Part shown: piece after piece, positions 1 to 6,432 of the stretch
Position numbering within the stretch: the stretch's first letter is position 1
How the letters are laid out: the number at the start of each line of letters is the position of its first letter
DNA from: an uncultured Clostridium sp.
GTDB taxonomy: Bacteria > Bacillota > Clostridia > Lachnospirales > Lachnospiraceae
Direction of reading: 5' to 3'
Assembly (NCBI GenBank): GCA_937902905.1
Contig: CALELW010000247.1
Location: forward strand, 1 to 15,161
DNA length: 15,161 nucleotides
Made by a program: the position numbers and the translations under genes
The notes under the pieces: model-generated
The model's input: only the letters and a program-made list of their open reading frames with translations
What the model was told of the DNA's origin: nothing
The model's database searches: none

Positions 1-1160
1 ACAACATCATTTCCTTTTATCTTGAACAGGACTTCTTCCTCTTGTCCTCTCCATCTACCTACTCTTTCTTCATCAGGATTTCCAGCTATATCATCAATTA
101 TTTTTTGAAACTTTATTCTATCGCTTTCTTTGTTTGGATTAAGTCCAAAATCTGATGCATGCTTTCCAACCTTTTTCCCAAATTGTTTTTCCTTGCTTGC
201 AAACAACTGAAGATTCATTGGTAATATTGTACCACGTTTACCAATTTTTTCAACTGAATTCAGGTATTTAATCTTGAAATCATCAAAATCCTTCTCCTTA
301 TCCAATCCAAAATAGTCAGCACGCTCTCTCAACGTATCAAGTTCGGATTCATCGAGTTCCCATCTTGCCCTCTGCAATAGGCAGCACCGGCAGTTACAAT
401 CCTCTGCTGGGTCTCCAAACATCCCCGGTGCTTCAACTGTCATTCCACCGACTTCAAAATCATCATCTACATCTCTGATTTGTCCATCAAGTTCCCGGTG
501 ATGATCTCTTGTGTGTCCATCCAGTGTAGCATCCCACTGTTTCAGCACGTCAGCACCAGCAGACTTCGCCGTCCTCATTCCATCCAGTGCAGAAGCCTGT
601 GTGATTCTGTGTCCTTCCGTTCTTGCAATACGCATGGAACGATTCAAACCAATCCTTGCAACATTGTTTAGGTTTCTTGTTACATCCTTATAGGGAAGTG
701 CCTGTGCAACTCCTCTTGACACTTCACTAGTGATTCTTTTCTTCAGGTCTCCGACATCTTTGCCTAACTTTGTGTATAGACCTTTAGAAATCTTTGAATC
801 CGTTTGAACAGCCTTCACCATTGCCTTTTGGTCAATTGGCATTATCAACGGAATCCCCTGACCGTGTAAATCATACATTGCACCAATAAAGCCGGATGAA
901 TAGCAGTCCTGCAAATAGTTATGTATCTTTTCATACTGCCCTGAATTTAACAATTCAAGGGATGCTTCAATTTGCTTCTTCAGTCTATTCTGATACCCTA
1001 CTTGGTATATCTTTGACTGCATTGATTCATCAACCATCAAAACGGCAACCTTTTGATTGATATCAGTAAGCGCTTCTTTATATATCTTTTTCAAGTCATT
1101 GATGATTTTCTTTTCATCCCTCAGTTGTGACTTCAGGACTTCCTTCTGTCTTTGATTCAT
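1..1160 (-). CDS. MuF/SPP1 gp7-type head morphogenesis protein with C-terminal extension (partial)
   Basis: I translated this frame by hand; it stays open from an ATG at 1160 to the left edge (386 codons), so the C-terminus is missing. An AAGGTGG ribosome binding site lies 6 nt before the ATG, and the start overlaps the end of the portal gene by 47 bp. Residues 177-260 carry the MuF signature: RIARTEGHR from R177, WDATLDGHTRDHH at 209-221, ELDGQ, then GDPAEDCNCRCCL with a Cys cluster at 255-260. MuF (SPP1 gp7) proteins are minor head proteins present in a few copies near the portal and act in head assembly or DNA ejection. After the MuF domain the chain does not end: M315-NLQLFA-321 is followed by at least 65 residues that look like a separate domain (KVGKHASDFGLNP, GRWRGQEEEVLFKIKGNDVV). 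This layout resembles the MuF polymorphic toxins of temperate phages. The MuF call is firm; the toxin reading is inference. Confidence 0.9.
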   Translation of the reverse strand, partial: MNQRQKEVLKSQLRDEKKIINDLKKIYKEALTDINQKVAVLMVDESMQSKIYQVGYQNRLKKQIEASLELLNSGQYEKIHNYLQDCYSSGFIGAMYDLHGQGIPLIMPIDQKAMVKAVQTDSKISKGLYTKLGKDVGDLKKRITSEVSRGVAQALPYKDVTRNLNNVARIGLNRSMRIARTEGHRITQASALDGMRTAKSAGADVLKQWDATLDGHTRDHHRELDGQIRDVDDDFEVGGMTVEAPGMFGDPAEDCNCRCCLLQRARWELDESELDTLRERADYFGLDKEKDFDDFKIKYLNSVEKIGKRGTILPMNLQLFASKEKQFGKKVGKHASDFGLNPNKESDRIKFQKIIDDIAGNPDEERVGRWRGQEEEVLFKIKGNDV

Positions 1161-2622
1161 CGGCACCACCTTCTTCCGGTATTACACCGTTTAATGTCTG
1201 TTCTGCACCCATCAAATCATCTTCCTCTGTTGGCAACTTATCCTTGATGGATTCATAATCAATATCAAGCACAGCACAAATATTCTGCACTAGTGTTTCA
1301 TTGTCAAGCTGTGCAGCAATAGACAGAAGTGTATTAATTCTTGTCTGCTGTTCCTGCGCCTTTACAAGGTCAATCTGAGCATTCTCCTGTGCATTGCTCA
1401 TAATCTCATGGTCAAATTCAAAGTATACGTCACTCAATTTATAACCCGTTCCGTTATTGTCATTGATTTCCTGAATAACAACTTTCAAAATCTTTTTCAA
1501 AAACTGTTTTAACCTGATTTCTAACTTGCTGCACTTCAAATCAAGAAGAGAGTACGCCGCTTTGATTGCTATGTTGGTTGTAGCATTTGTATCTTTTAAC
1601 CCAGCCGTATTCAATCCCATACCAAACCGGTATATATTCTTTTCATCCAATTCAAGTTTTACTTGTCTTGCCTGAAACGGTACATCCACGGTTTTAATAT
1701 CAACACCGGCACCGGTATCTGTCGATTCCATGCCGATAATTTTCTTAGTTTTCAAATTCTGCTGCAATTCATCCAATGAATCCCCTTCAAACCCTTTTAC
1801 TACATGGATTGGAGTGTCAAAATCAATTAAATTGTTTGACAGCGAGGACGCCATCAAATCATAATCGTCTATCAACTCTTTAACGGTTTTCAAACAACTA
1901 AACTGTTTCTTGTTGTTATCCAGTCGAAAGAACGGAATGAAACCAAAGTTCTCATAATAGGTATTGTTATCATTCATCTTTTTGTACAGCGTATGAGGCT
2001 TTGGATTGAGTTTTTCGGAATCATCCTCCACAATCTTCCCCTCATCTGTCTGCACAAAATAATAGGTTTGGTCTTTATCCCAAACCTGAATCCTTTTGAT
2101 TTTCTTATGTCCCTTTTCTATCCTGTCAACATACCAGTAAATCACATATTCTGTATTATCATCTGTATCCTTTGCCCTTACCTCAATAACACCAATTGAA
2201 TCCGCACACATAAAGGAAATTCTATTCTCTGCGTTCTTATACGCATACATATATTCAAATCCTTTCGACATACAGCCGGTCAAAACCTCGGACAACTCCG
2301 CAACAAAATCCTCATTCTGGTTAAAATAAGAATCTAATTCAGCTTGTAATTCGGCATTATTGGATTTAACAAATCCATCCTTTCCGGACAACACATACTG
2401 TACTGCCTGGTCAACTAACTCTGTAAAGAACGGATGCGGAATCTTCACATTACTTCTTGTTTTATCCTCAACCAACTTGCCATCTGCATTGTAATAAAAC
2501 AGCCGGTAATGCTTTATATCATGGTCTCCGTCATAGTACGCCTGCCCTTTTCTTGCAAACATCTTCTTTTCAGACGTTCTATCTTCGTCAATAAATCTTT
2601 GTATTTCTTCGATAGTCAACAT
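1114..2622 (-). CDS. Phage portal protein, SPP1 gp6-like
   Basis: This 502-aa protein has the size of the SPP1 portal (about 500 aa) and sits directly between terL and a MuF gene, the standard order. The portal is the dodecameric ring at the capsid vertex through which DNA is packaged and ejected. Supporting segments include an N-terminal region ending in PHPFFTELVDQAVQYVLSG, a central IPFFRLDNNKKQFSCLKTVKELIDDYDLMASSLSNNL-type stretch as seen in SPP1-family portals, and an acidic, low-complexity tail (EEGGADESKTEG) that probably lies in the capsid interior. Start chosen at the ATG at 2622, with AGGAGGTG 9 nt upstream and 19 bp after terL. The stop codon TGA at 1114 lies inside the MuF gene, so the two are translationally coupled. 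No defect is seen. Confidence 0.92.
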   Translation of the reverse strand: MLTIEEIQRFIDEDRTSEKKMFARKGQAYYDGDHDIKHYRLFYYNADGKLVEDKTRSNVKIPHPFFTELVDQAVQYVLSGKDGFVKSNNAELQAELDSYFNQNEDFVAELSEVLTGCMSKGFEYMYAYKNAENRISFMCADSIGVIEVRAKDTDDNTEYVIYWYVDRIEKGHKKIKRIQVWDKDQTYYFVQTDEGKIVEDDSEKLNPKPHTLYKKMNDNNTYYENFGFIPFFRLDNNKKQFSCLKTVKELIDDYDLMASSLSNNLIDFDTPIHVVKGFEGDSLDELQQNLKTKKIIGMESTDTGAGVDIKTVDVPFQARQVKLELDEKNIYRFGMGLNTAGLKDTNATTNIAIKAAYSLLDLKCSKLEIRLKQFLKKILKVVIQEINDNNGTGYKLSDVYFEFDHEIMSNAQENAQIDLVKAQEQQTRINTLLSIAAQLDNETLVQNICAVLDIDYESIKDKLPTEEDDLMGAEQTLNGVIPEEGGADESKTEGSPEVTTEG

Positions 2623-2641
2623 ATCCTTTTCACCTCCTGCT

Positions 2642-3907
2642 TTAATACAATGTTCTTTTCTTCTTGCGCCATCTTTCCACGCCGTATCTCAATGCAGCCA
2701 TTGCATCGTCTTGGTATGGAACCGGCTCATCCAGATATTCTCCTGTGCGCTCATCTCGTTTCCATTTCCACTGTTGAAGTTCTTTTATGGTATTCACACA
2801 CGAAGGGTCCACGTGAATCATTCTCTTTATCACCTTATCCTTACGAACAATACCCTTCAGCCAGTCTATCTGTGCCGCTTGATACTTCTTCTCATTTGTT
2901 TTTTCTTTTTCTACTGCCTTTGCCCGGTACCCTGCATTCTTCCATGTTTTGATTCTGTCCGGCTCTGCCGAATCACACCACATCTCCCTATCTTCCGGAA
3001 TATGCGCCTCTTTCGCAAGCGGTATAATCTCCGCTGTTTCCTTTTCAAATACATAAACCTCTTTCAGGATATAAATATCATCATCCTTTATCCCAAGAAG
3101 AAGAATTGCATTTGCGTGGTTAAATCCAAAGTCCTGTCCAATTGCTATATCATCATAATCCTCCAGTGTCTGCGATAGTTCTTCTACTACCCAGTTATGA
3201 AGAATAAGACCGCCAATCTCGCCCCATTCTCCTAATCCGTAAATCTGATAACCATCCGGGTCAACTTCTTTTCGTCTTTTCATTCGTGCCCTATACGCTT
3301 CATCAATAAAGCGATTCATAAGATACGTTGAATGATGCGTCATTACATTTTCATCCGGAATATCAAAAAAGACTTTCTTTATCCAATGGTTTCTATTCAC
3401 TGGATTGAAAGTCAGTCTAATCTGGTAAAACTGCCCTTCGGGAAGTTCTCCACGTAATCGGTCATCTATAATTTCAAAGTCGGCTTGCGTCAATTCCGTC
3501 GCCTCTTCACACCAAACATCTGTCAGTTTCCCCTTTTGGAATGTGATGGATTTCAGTTTTTCACGCTGCTTATCATCATTCATTCCCCGGAAAATAATCT
3601 CATTTCCATTTGCCCTGCATGTCAATTTCAACGGTGATTTCGTTATCTGCCAGTACCGCTCAGCCTTATCACCTAACATTTTATATATAGCACCCGTCAA
3701 TTCAGCAAATGTGGAATCTCGGTTTGTTATATCCGATTTGCGGATACACACAAGATTTCTCCCCTTATCCCTCATCAAACGAATAATATAATTCTCCGCA
3801 GTGTCAACGGATTTCCCCGAACCGGCAGAGCCTTTCATGACTATGTAGCGTTTCGTGCTTCTATCAACTTCCTTGAAGCAGGGATTCATCTTAACATTTA
3901 TGTTCAT
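2642..3907 (-). CDS. terL: Terminase large subunit, PBSX/SPP1 type
   Basis: TerL is the packaging motor: an ATPase that pumps DNA through the portal and a nuclease that cuts the concatemer. In this 421-aa protein the Walker A is GSAGSGKS at residues 26-33, and Walker B is LTDVWCEE at 128-135 with the catalytic Glu at 134 or 135. The RNase H-like nuclease half shows GQDFGF (D259), CDSAEPD (D312) and YQDDAMAALRYG (D400/D401), the expected three acidic positions. The length is normal. The start is the ATG at 3907, which overlaps the upstream stop as ATGA; a TTG two codons earlier is possible but has no better ribosome binding site. Only a weak GAAGAAG lies upstream, so translation probably depends on coupling to the metallopeptidase gene. 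Confidence 0.96.
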   Translation of the reverse strand: MNINVKMNPCFKEVDRSTKRYIVMKGSAGSGKSVDTAENYIIRLMRDKGRNLVCIRKSDITNRDSTFAELTGAIYKMLGDKAERYWQITKSPLKLTCRANGNEIIFRGMNDDKQREKLKSITFQKGKLTDVWCEEATELTQADFEIIDDRLRGELPEGQFYQIRLTFNPVNRNHWIKKVFFDIPDENVMTHHSTYLMNRFIDEAYRARMKRRKEVDPDGYQIYGLGEWGEIGGLILHNWVVEELSQTLEDYDDIAIGQDFGFNHANAILLLGIKDDDIYILKEVYVFEKETAEIIPLAKEAHIPEDREMWCDSAEPDRIKTWKNAGYRAKAVEKEKTNEKKYQAAQIDWLKGIVRKDKVIKRMIHVDPSCVNTIKELQQWKWKRDERTGEYLDEPVPYQDDAMAALRYGVERWRKKKRTLY

Positions 3908-4221
3908 ATGCAATCAGCTTCTTCAAACGCTTTAATCATTTTAGGGAACTGAATAGCAATCCAATTAACAAGCTGTTCATTGCTGTTGTAATCCTCAAGC
4001 CCTGATTCAATAAAAAAAGCATGGATTATTTCATGCCTTAATACTTCATTAAATCTTATTTTCTTTGTGTCTATGGAATCATCATCACACAGCATTGAGC
4101 ATACATTTCTGATTGTTATTTGTTTATCGTATTCTTTACACAAACCATCAACACAAGTTTTTTCAAGTCCATCGTCAATTTCAATGCTGTATTCAGTTCC
4201 TAAAACATTAACTTTATTCAT
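3904..4221 (-). CDS. HExxH zinc metallopeptidase-like protein between terS and terL
   Basis: A 105-aa protein with H63-E-I-I-H67 (HEIIHAFF), the zincin active-site motif: two His bind zinc and Glu activates water. A Glu/Asp-rich stretch follows (IESGLEDYNSNEQLVNWIA), which could give the third ligand. The C-terminal WIAIQFPKMIKAFEEA region is typical of small phage HExxH proteins loosely related to ImmA/IrrE peptidases. The substrate is unknown. I chose the ATG at 4221 because GATGAGG lies just before it; earlier in-frame starts at 4230, 4236 and 4242 (TTG) would overlap terS more. It overlaps the terS end by 8 bp and the terL start by 4 bp, so it is embedded in the packaging operon. A role in packaging is not shown; it may be a passenger gene. 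Confidence 0.82.
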   Translation of the reverse strand: MNKVNVLGTEYSIEIDDGLEKTCVDGLCKEYDKQITIRNVCSMLCDDDSIDTKKIRFNEVLRHEIIHAFFIESGLEDYNSNEQLVNWIAIQFPKMIKAFEEADCI

Positions 4222-4711
4222 CTTCCTCATCTCCATAATCAATACTGATGTTCAGTTCCGTATCAACATCTGCTTCAATCTTATCTGTGTATATTCCATA
4301 TGCCTTTCCAAGAAGTTCAGCAGCCTTGTTTGAATCCTTTATCATGGCAGGGATTTCAACAACTTTCGGAACTGTCTGCTTCACCGTCTGCTTTCTCATT
4401 GTTCCGTTTGCATCGGGAGCAAATAACGACTTTTCTTCCTGCAACGTAACAACAACGGATTCCGTCTTTTCCCTTCGCATCACCGATGTAAGATACTTCA
4501 TAACTTCATCTTGTTTGGCAATCAGTTCAGCTTCTTTCTCCGCCATCCGTTCTTTTATGTATTTCTTCAGTTCAGGTTTCTTCAAGTTTTCATTTCCAAT
4601 TGAATACGCCGTCTTTTCCGAATAGCCACTTCTGATAGCTGCTTGCGTGGCATTTAAGTCAGTCAGGTATTCATCACAGAATCGCTTCTGTTTGGCTGTC
4701 ATCTTAGCCAT
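4214..4711 (-). CDS. terS: Terminase small subunit
   Basis: TerS recognises the phage packaging site and recruits TerL. This 165-aa protein begins MAKMTAKQKRFCDEYLTDLNATQAAIRSGYSEKTAYSIGNENLKKPELKKYI, the classical N-terminal helix-turn-helix of the Firmicutes terminase small subunit family (Terminase_2), used for DNA binding. The middle (residues about 55-85) is helical, suited to oligomerisation, and the tail is acidic (DYGDEEDE), as is usual for the part contacting TerL. The frame is open 38 codons further upstream to an ATG at 4825, but that extension is not protein-like, crosses two RNA hairpins and lacks a ribosome binding site. The ATG at 4711 has GGAAGGTGG 8 nt upstream. That Shine-Dalgarno may be masked by a pseudoknot (see 4712-4772). 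Confidence 0.95.
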   Translation of the reverse strand: MAKMTAKQKRFCDEYLTDLNATQAAIRSGYSEKTAYSIGNENLKKPELKKYIKERMAEKEAELIAKQDEVMKYLTSVMRREKTESVVVTLQEEKSLFAPDANGTMRKQTVKQTVPKVVEIPAMIKDSNKAAELLGKAYGIYTDKIEADVDTELNISIDYGDEEDE

Positions 4712-4772
4712 CACAATCACCACCTTCCAACAAAATAGCCATGCAGGTAGGAGAAAGTGGACCCTGCATGGC
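4712..4772 (-). promoter_or_regulatory. Candidate H-type pseudoknot covering the terS ribosome binding site
   Basis: On the leftward transcript a perfect 10-bp stem (GCCATGCAGG / CCTGCATGGC, plus-strand arms 4738-4747 and 4763-4772) encloses a 15-nt loop. The loop segment CCACUUUCU (4752-4760) can pair with GGAAGGUGG (4720-4728), the terS Shine-Dalgarno: nine contiguous pairs, seven Watson-Crick and two G-U. The connecting loops would be 2, 4 and 9 nt, which suits an H-type pseudoknot. The stem is also followed by UAUUUUGUU, so it could act as a terminator instead. Pairing is read directly from the sequence; regulation is inference. Confidence 0.5.
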
Positions 4773-4779
4773 ATGAGAA

Positions 4780-4808
4780 AAGGGCACTGACGTATAATCA
4801 ATGCCCTT
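4780..4808 (-). terminator. Stem-loop upstream of terS, terminator-like or cis-acting RNA
   Basis: The leftward RNA folds into AAGGGCAUUGA / UCAGUGCCCUU (plus-strand arms 4798-4808 and 4780-4790): 11 bp including one U-G wobble, with a 7-nt loop, followed by UUCUC. The wobble would be a C-A mismatch in a plus-strand transcript, so the structure belongs to leftward RNA. It ends 7 nt before the stem of the terS pseudoknot, giving two tandem hairpins. It may end transcription from the small-gene cluster, or be part of a packaging or antitermination element. Confidence 0.45.
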
Positions 4809-4856
4809 GTTTGTAATCCTTGCATGATAATAATAACATAAGTCGAGTATGTACTT

Positions 4857-4925
4857 CTATGTACTCTTTAATTTTCTTGCAACTATTTTGCCTTTCATAG
4901 GCACGCTTACAAATAATTTTCTCAT
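4857..4925 (-). pseudogene. 22-aa remnant of a DUF4406-like gene
   Basis: An ATG at 4925 overlaps the stop of the upstream Cys-rich gene as ATGA, the usual coupled arrangement here. The frame reads MRKLFVSVPMKGK and then diverges (IVARKLKST) to a TAG at 4857. The first twelve residues match the well-known N-terminus of DUF4406 / deoxyribosyltransferase-like phage proteins (M-K-K-x-F-I-S-Q-P-M-x-G), which normally run to about 100 aa. The body of the domain is absent from the following sequence, which instead leads into the terS hairpins. I read this as the 5' end of a gene truncated by deletion or recombination at the junction with the packaging module; whether the 22-aa peptide is still made is unknown. 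Confidence 0.5.
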
Positions 4926-5179
4926 GTTAGCCATACTTTCTTTTTATTAATATATTTGTCCAGATATGAGTGTTTACATTGGTTGCAAGGATAACAAAAA
5001 GAGGTATTGTTTTCATAACGACACCCAACGCATCCATCATGTTCAGGCACTTTATTTTTGCTGTGTTGCTTATCCTTATTTTCACATATTTTATCAAATT
5101 TGGAACAAAATCCGCATGGTGTAACATAAGGACATCCTTCTGTTAGTATGCTCACTTCTAATTCTAAATTGTTATTCAT
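4922..5179 (-). CDS. Small Cys-rich, probably zinc-binding protein, unknown function
   Basis: An 85-aa protein with nine Cys: C16, C22, C25, C32, C50, C53, C62, C65 and C68. The paired spacings (CGFC, CVGC, CYPCNQC) plus nearby His (H39, H47, H70) suggest one or two zinc knuckles. There is no signal peptide or membrane segment. The ATG at 5179 has GAGGAAT upstream, inside the end of the YopX gene 2 bp away, so the genes are cotranscribed and probably coupled. I do not recognise a named family; similar short Cys-rich proteins are common in accessory clusters of clostridial phages. A second overlapping frame (4927-5127) is a shadow. Confidence 0.7.
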   Translation of the reverse strand: MNNNLELEVSILTEGCPYVTPCGFCSKFDKICENKDKQHSKNKVPEHDGCVGCRYENNTSFCYPCNQCKHSYLDKYINKKKVWLT

Positions 5180-5181
5180 AA

Positions 5182-5649
5182 TTATTCCTCGCTTTCTACT
5201 AACTCTGGGTTATCAAATGTGTTTCCGATAACTTCTACTCGATTTCCGTTTTGAACATATTTCCATAAATCATTATTCAAAGATTTGCTTCCGTTCTTTC
5301 CCATTCCGATAGCAAAAGTTGTCCTAAAATCTTTATAAAATACTTTTCCAAGTCTTTTCTTTATGTCTTTGTTCGGGAATGGGAAATCATCATGGTCTCT
5401 TTGGTACAAAATAATATCATTCTCCCAAATCGGCTCACCATTCTTATCTTTTAAGCCGGTGCATTGGCAGATGGTGGATGGTTCTACTTTGTGTGTAATT
5501 ACACATCTGCGCCACATAGGGTCACTATCAGGTGGATTATTGCATCTGTTCCAAATCTCACATTCTCCATTTGGAAGTATTATTAAACTTCCAATTTCCC
5601 ACTCGCCGTTATCAATTTGCTTTGCTTTGAATAAATATCTATCGTCCAT
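5182..5649 (-). CDS. YopX family protein
   Basis: A 155-aa protein with the pattern of the YopX family (named after the B. subtilis SPbeta prophage protein): an N-terminal F-K-A-K-x-x-x-x-G-E-W-x-x-G-S segment, a middle TICQCTGLKDKNGEPIWENDII motif (family core T-G-L-x-D-K-x-G-x-x-I-x-E-x-D), and a C-terminal VEVIGNTFDNPEL (family core V-I-G-N-x-x-x-N-P-E-L). Length is normal for the family. The biochemical function of YopX proteins is unknown; they occur in early or accessory regions of Firmicutes phages. The ATG at 5649 is preceded by AAGGAGAGAGAAT. It lies 11 bp after the zinc-ribbon gene and 2 bp before the Cys-rich gene, so it is part of a small operon. Confidence 0.9.
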   Translation of the reverse strand: MDDRYLFKAKQIDNGEWEIGSLIILPNGECEIWNRCNNPPDSDPMWRRCVITHKVEPSTICQCTGLKDKNGEPIWENDIILYQRDHDDFPFPNKDIKKRLGKVFYKDFRTTFAIGMGKNGSKSLNNDLWKYVQNGNRVEVIGNTFDNPELVESEE

Positions 5650-5660
5650 ATTCTCTCTCC

Positions 5661-5921
5661 TTAATCTTGCAAATCTTCAATTTCTTCCTCTGTTGCTTCT
5701 CCATCAATCGTTTCGGTGAAATATTTCCACCCGGTTCGATAACCATACATTGTGAATTTCTTGCCACAATTATCACAAGTGTATTCGTTGGTATCTTCGG
5801 TATAGCAATTAACACGTTCACCGCCTATGTATATATCTTCGTAAGACGGCTCATATTCTTCGCCACAATAAGGACAGATGATATTCTCGTCATCTTCATA
5901 ATTCCAATAACTACTGCTCAT
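5661..5921 (-). CDS. Small zinc-ribbon protein
   Basis: An 86-aa protein with two CxxC knuckles, C16-P-Y-C19-G and C49-D-N-C52-G, separated by an acidic aromatic linker containing an extra C39. This is the layout of a rubredoxin-like or C4 zinc ribbon. Zinc ribbons of this kind often bind nucleic acid or proteins, but no specific function can be assigned. The tail is acidic (DGEATEEEIEDLQD). The ATG at 5921 has AGGAGG immediately upstream (AGGAGGAAGT), and the gene follows the 104-aa gene by 8 bp. Confidence 0.82.
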   Translation of the reverse strand: MSSSYWNYEDDENIICPYCGEEYEPSYEDIYIGGERVNCYTEDTNEYTCDNCGKKFTMYGYRTGWKYFTETIDGEATEEEIEDLQD

Positions 5922-5929
5922 ACTTCCTC

Positions 5930-6244
5930 CTATTCTGCTTCTAATTTAAGCCATTCTTTCCAACAATTACATGGAACTGTATATTGTGATAAAATACCAG
6001 CTTTACTAATAATATCAAGAAAATTTGCTAACTCTTCGTCCGTCATTGCCCTAATTCTGTCTGCGTTAGTTATTGCACTGTGTTCATTGTTATTCTTTGA
6101 CTTCACTATATCAAATAAATCTTCAATTAGTTCTAAGCTATCTTCAGCAACACTATCATTTTGGTAAATATCCTCTTCACATTCAATGTTGTGTTCAAGA
6201 ATGAATGTTGTAAGCCTTGTAAATAATTCATATTCTTTATTCAT
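5930..6244 (-). CDS. Phage protein with TNADRIR motif and degenerate C-terminal zinc ribbon
   Basis: A 104-aa protein. Residues 59-76 (TNADRIRAMTDEELANFL) and the end (CNCWKEWLKLEAE, C92 and C94) match a small protein very common in clostridial phages, where the part between these motifs normally carries several zinc-binding Cys. Here most are missing, so the metal site is probably lost. The N-terminal 55 residues are acidic and helical, and look like an added segment. It is the first gene of the leftward small-gene operon, after a 188-bp intergenic region with a possible promoter at 6344-6372. The ATG at 6244 has AAGGTAAGG upstream. Function unknown. Confidence 0.78.
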   Translation of the reverse strand: MNKEYELFTRLTTFILEHNIECEEDIYQNDSVAEDSLELIEDLFDIVKSKNNNEHSAITNADRIRAMTDEELANFLDIISKAGILSQYTVPCNCWKEWLKLEAE

Positions 6245-6343
6245 TTTCTCTACCTTACCTTTCTTTATTCATGATTCAAATTTCTACTTTTACCTCTTTT
6301 TTCACATCACATCTTATCTCCATTTCGCATTCCAAAATTTTGC

Positions 6344-6372
6344 TTATATAGAGAATTTTTTTCGTACACCAA
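6344..6372 (-). promoter_or_regulatory. Possible leftward sigma-A promoter for the small-gene operon
   Basis: On the minus strand TTGGTG (6367-6372) and ATATAA (6344-6349) are separated by 17 bp in a T-rich spacer. Reading the -10 box as TATATA gives 16 bp. Transcription would start near 6337 and leave a leader of roughly 90 nt before the gene at 6244. It is the best match I see in the 188-bp divergent region, but the -35 box is only moderately close to TTGACA. Confidence 0.3.
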
Positions 6373-6388
6373 ACAGACATATTAAATC

Positions 6389-6425
6389 TGAAGGAATTTT
6401 TTCCTTCAATAAATCAGAAGGGAGG
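6389..6425 (+). promoter_or_regulatory. Leader with two mutually exclusive hairpins over a ribosome binding site
   Basis: TGAAGGAA (6389-6396) and TTCCTTCA (6401-6408) form a perfect 8-bp hairpin with a TTTT loop. The same downstream arm, extended as TTTTCCTTC (6399-6407), can instead pair with GAAGGGAGG (6417-6425), which contains the Shine-Dalgarno of the 66-aa gene: 9 bp including G-U pairs, with a 9-nt loop. The two folds exclude each other. They arise from an imperfect direct repeat, AAATCTGAAGG (6384-6394) and AAATCAGAAGG (6411-6421). At the DNA level the first element is also a near-palindrome and could be an operator between divergent genes. Confidence 0.4.
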
Positions 6426-6432
6426 TTCACAT

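Noticed and set aside
2434..2952. Plus-strand frame of 172 codons across the portal/terL junction
   Set aside because: It lies antisense to two firmly identified genes, has no ribosome binding site, and its translation is rich in Cys, Phe, Leu and Ser as expected for a shadow frame.
4248..4625. Plus-strand frame of 125 codons opposite terS
   Set aside because: terS is certain on the other strand, and this frame has no upstream signals.
4712..4825. N-terminal extension of terS to an ATG at 4825
   Set aside because: The added 38 residues are not family-like and are encoded by RNA hairpins; ATG 4711 has the ribosome binding site.
5667..6167. Plus-strand frame of 166 codons opposite the small zinc-ribbon genes
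   Set aside because: It is antisense to two well-supported genes with good ribosome binding sites and lacks one itself; composition is shadow-like.
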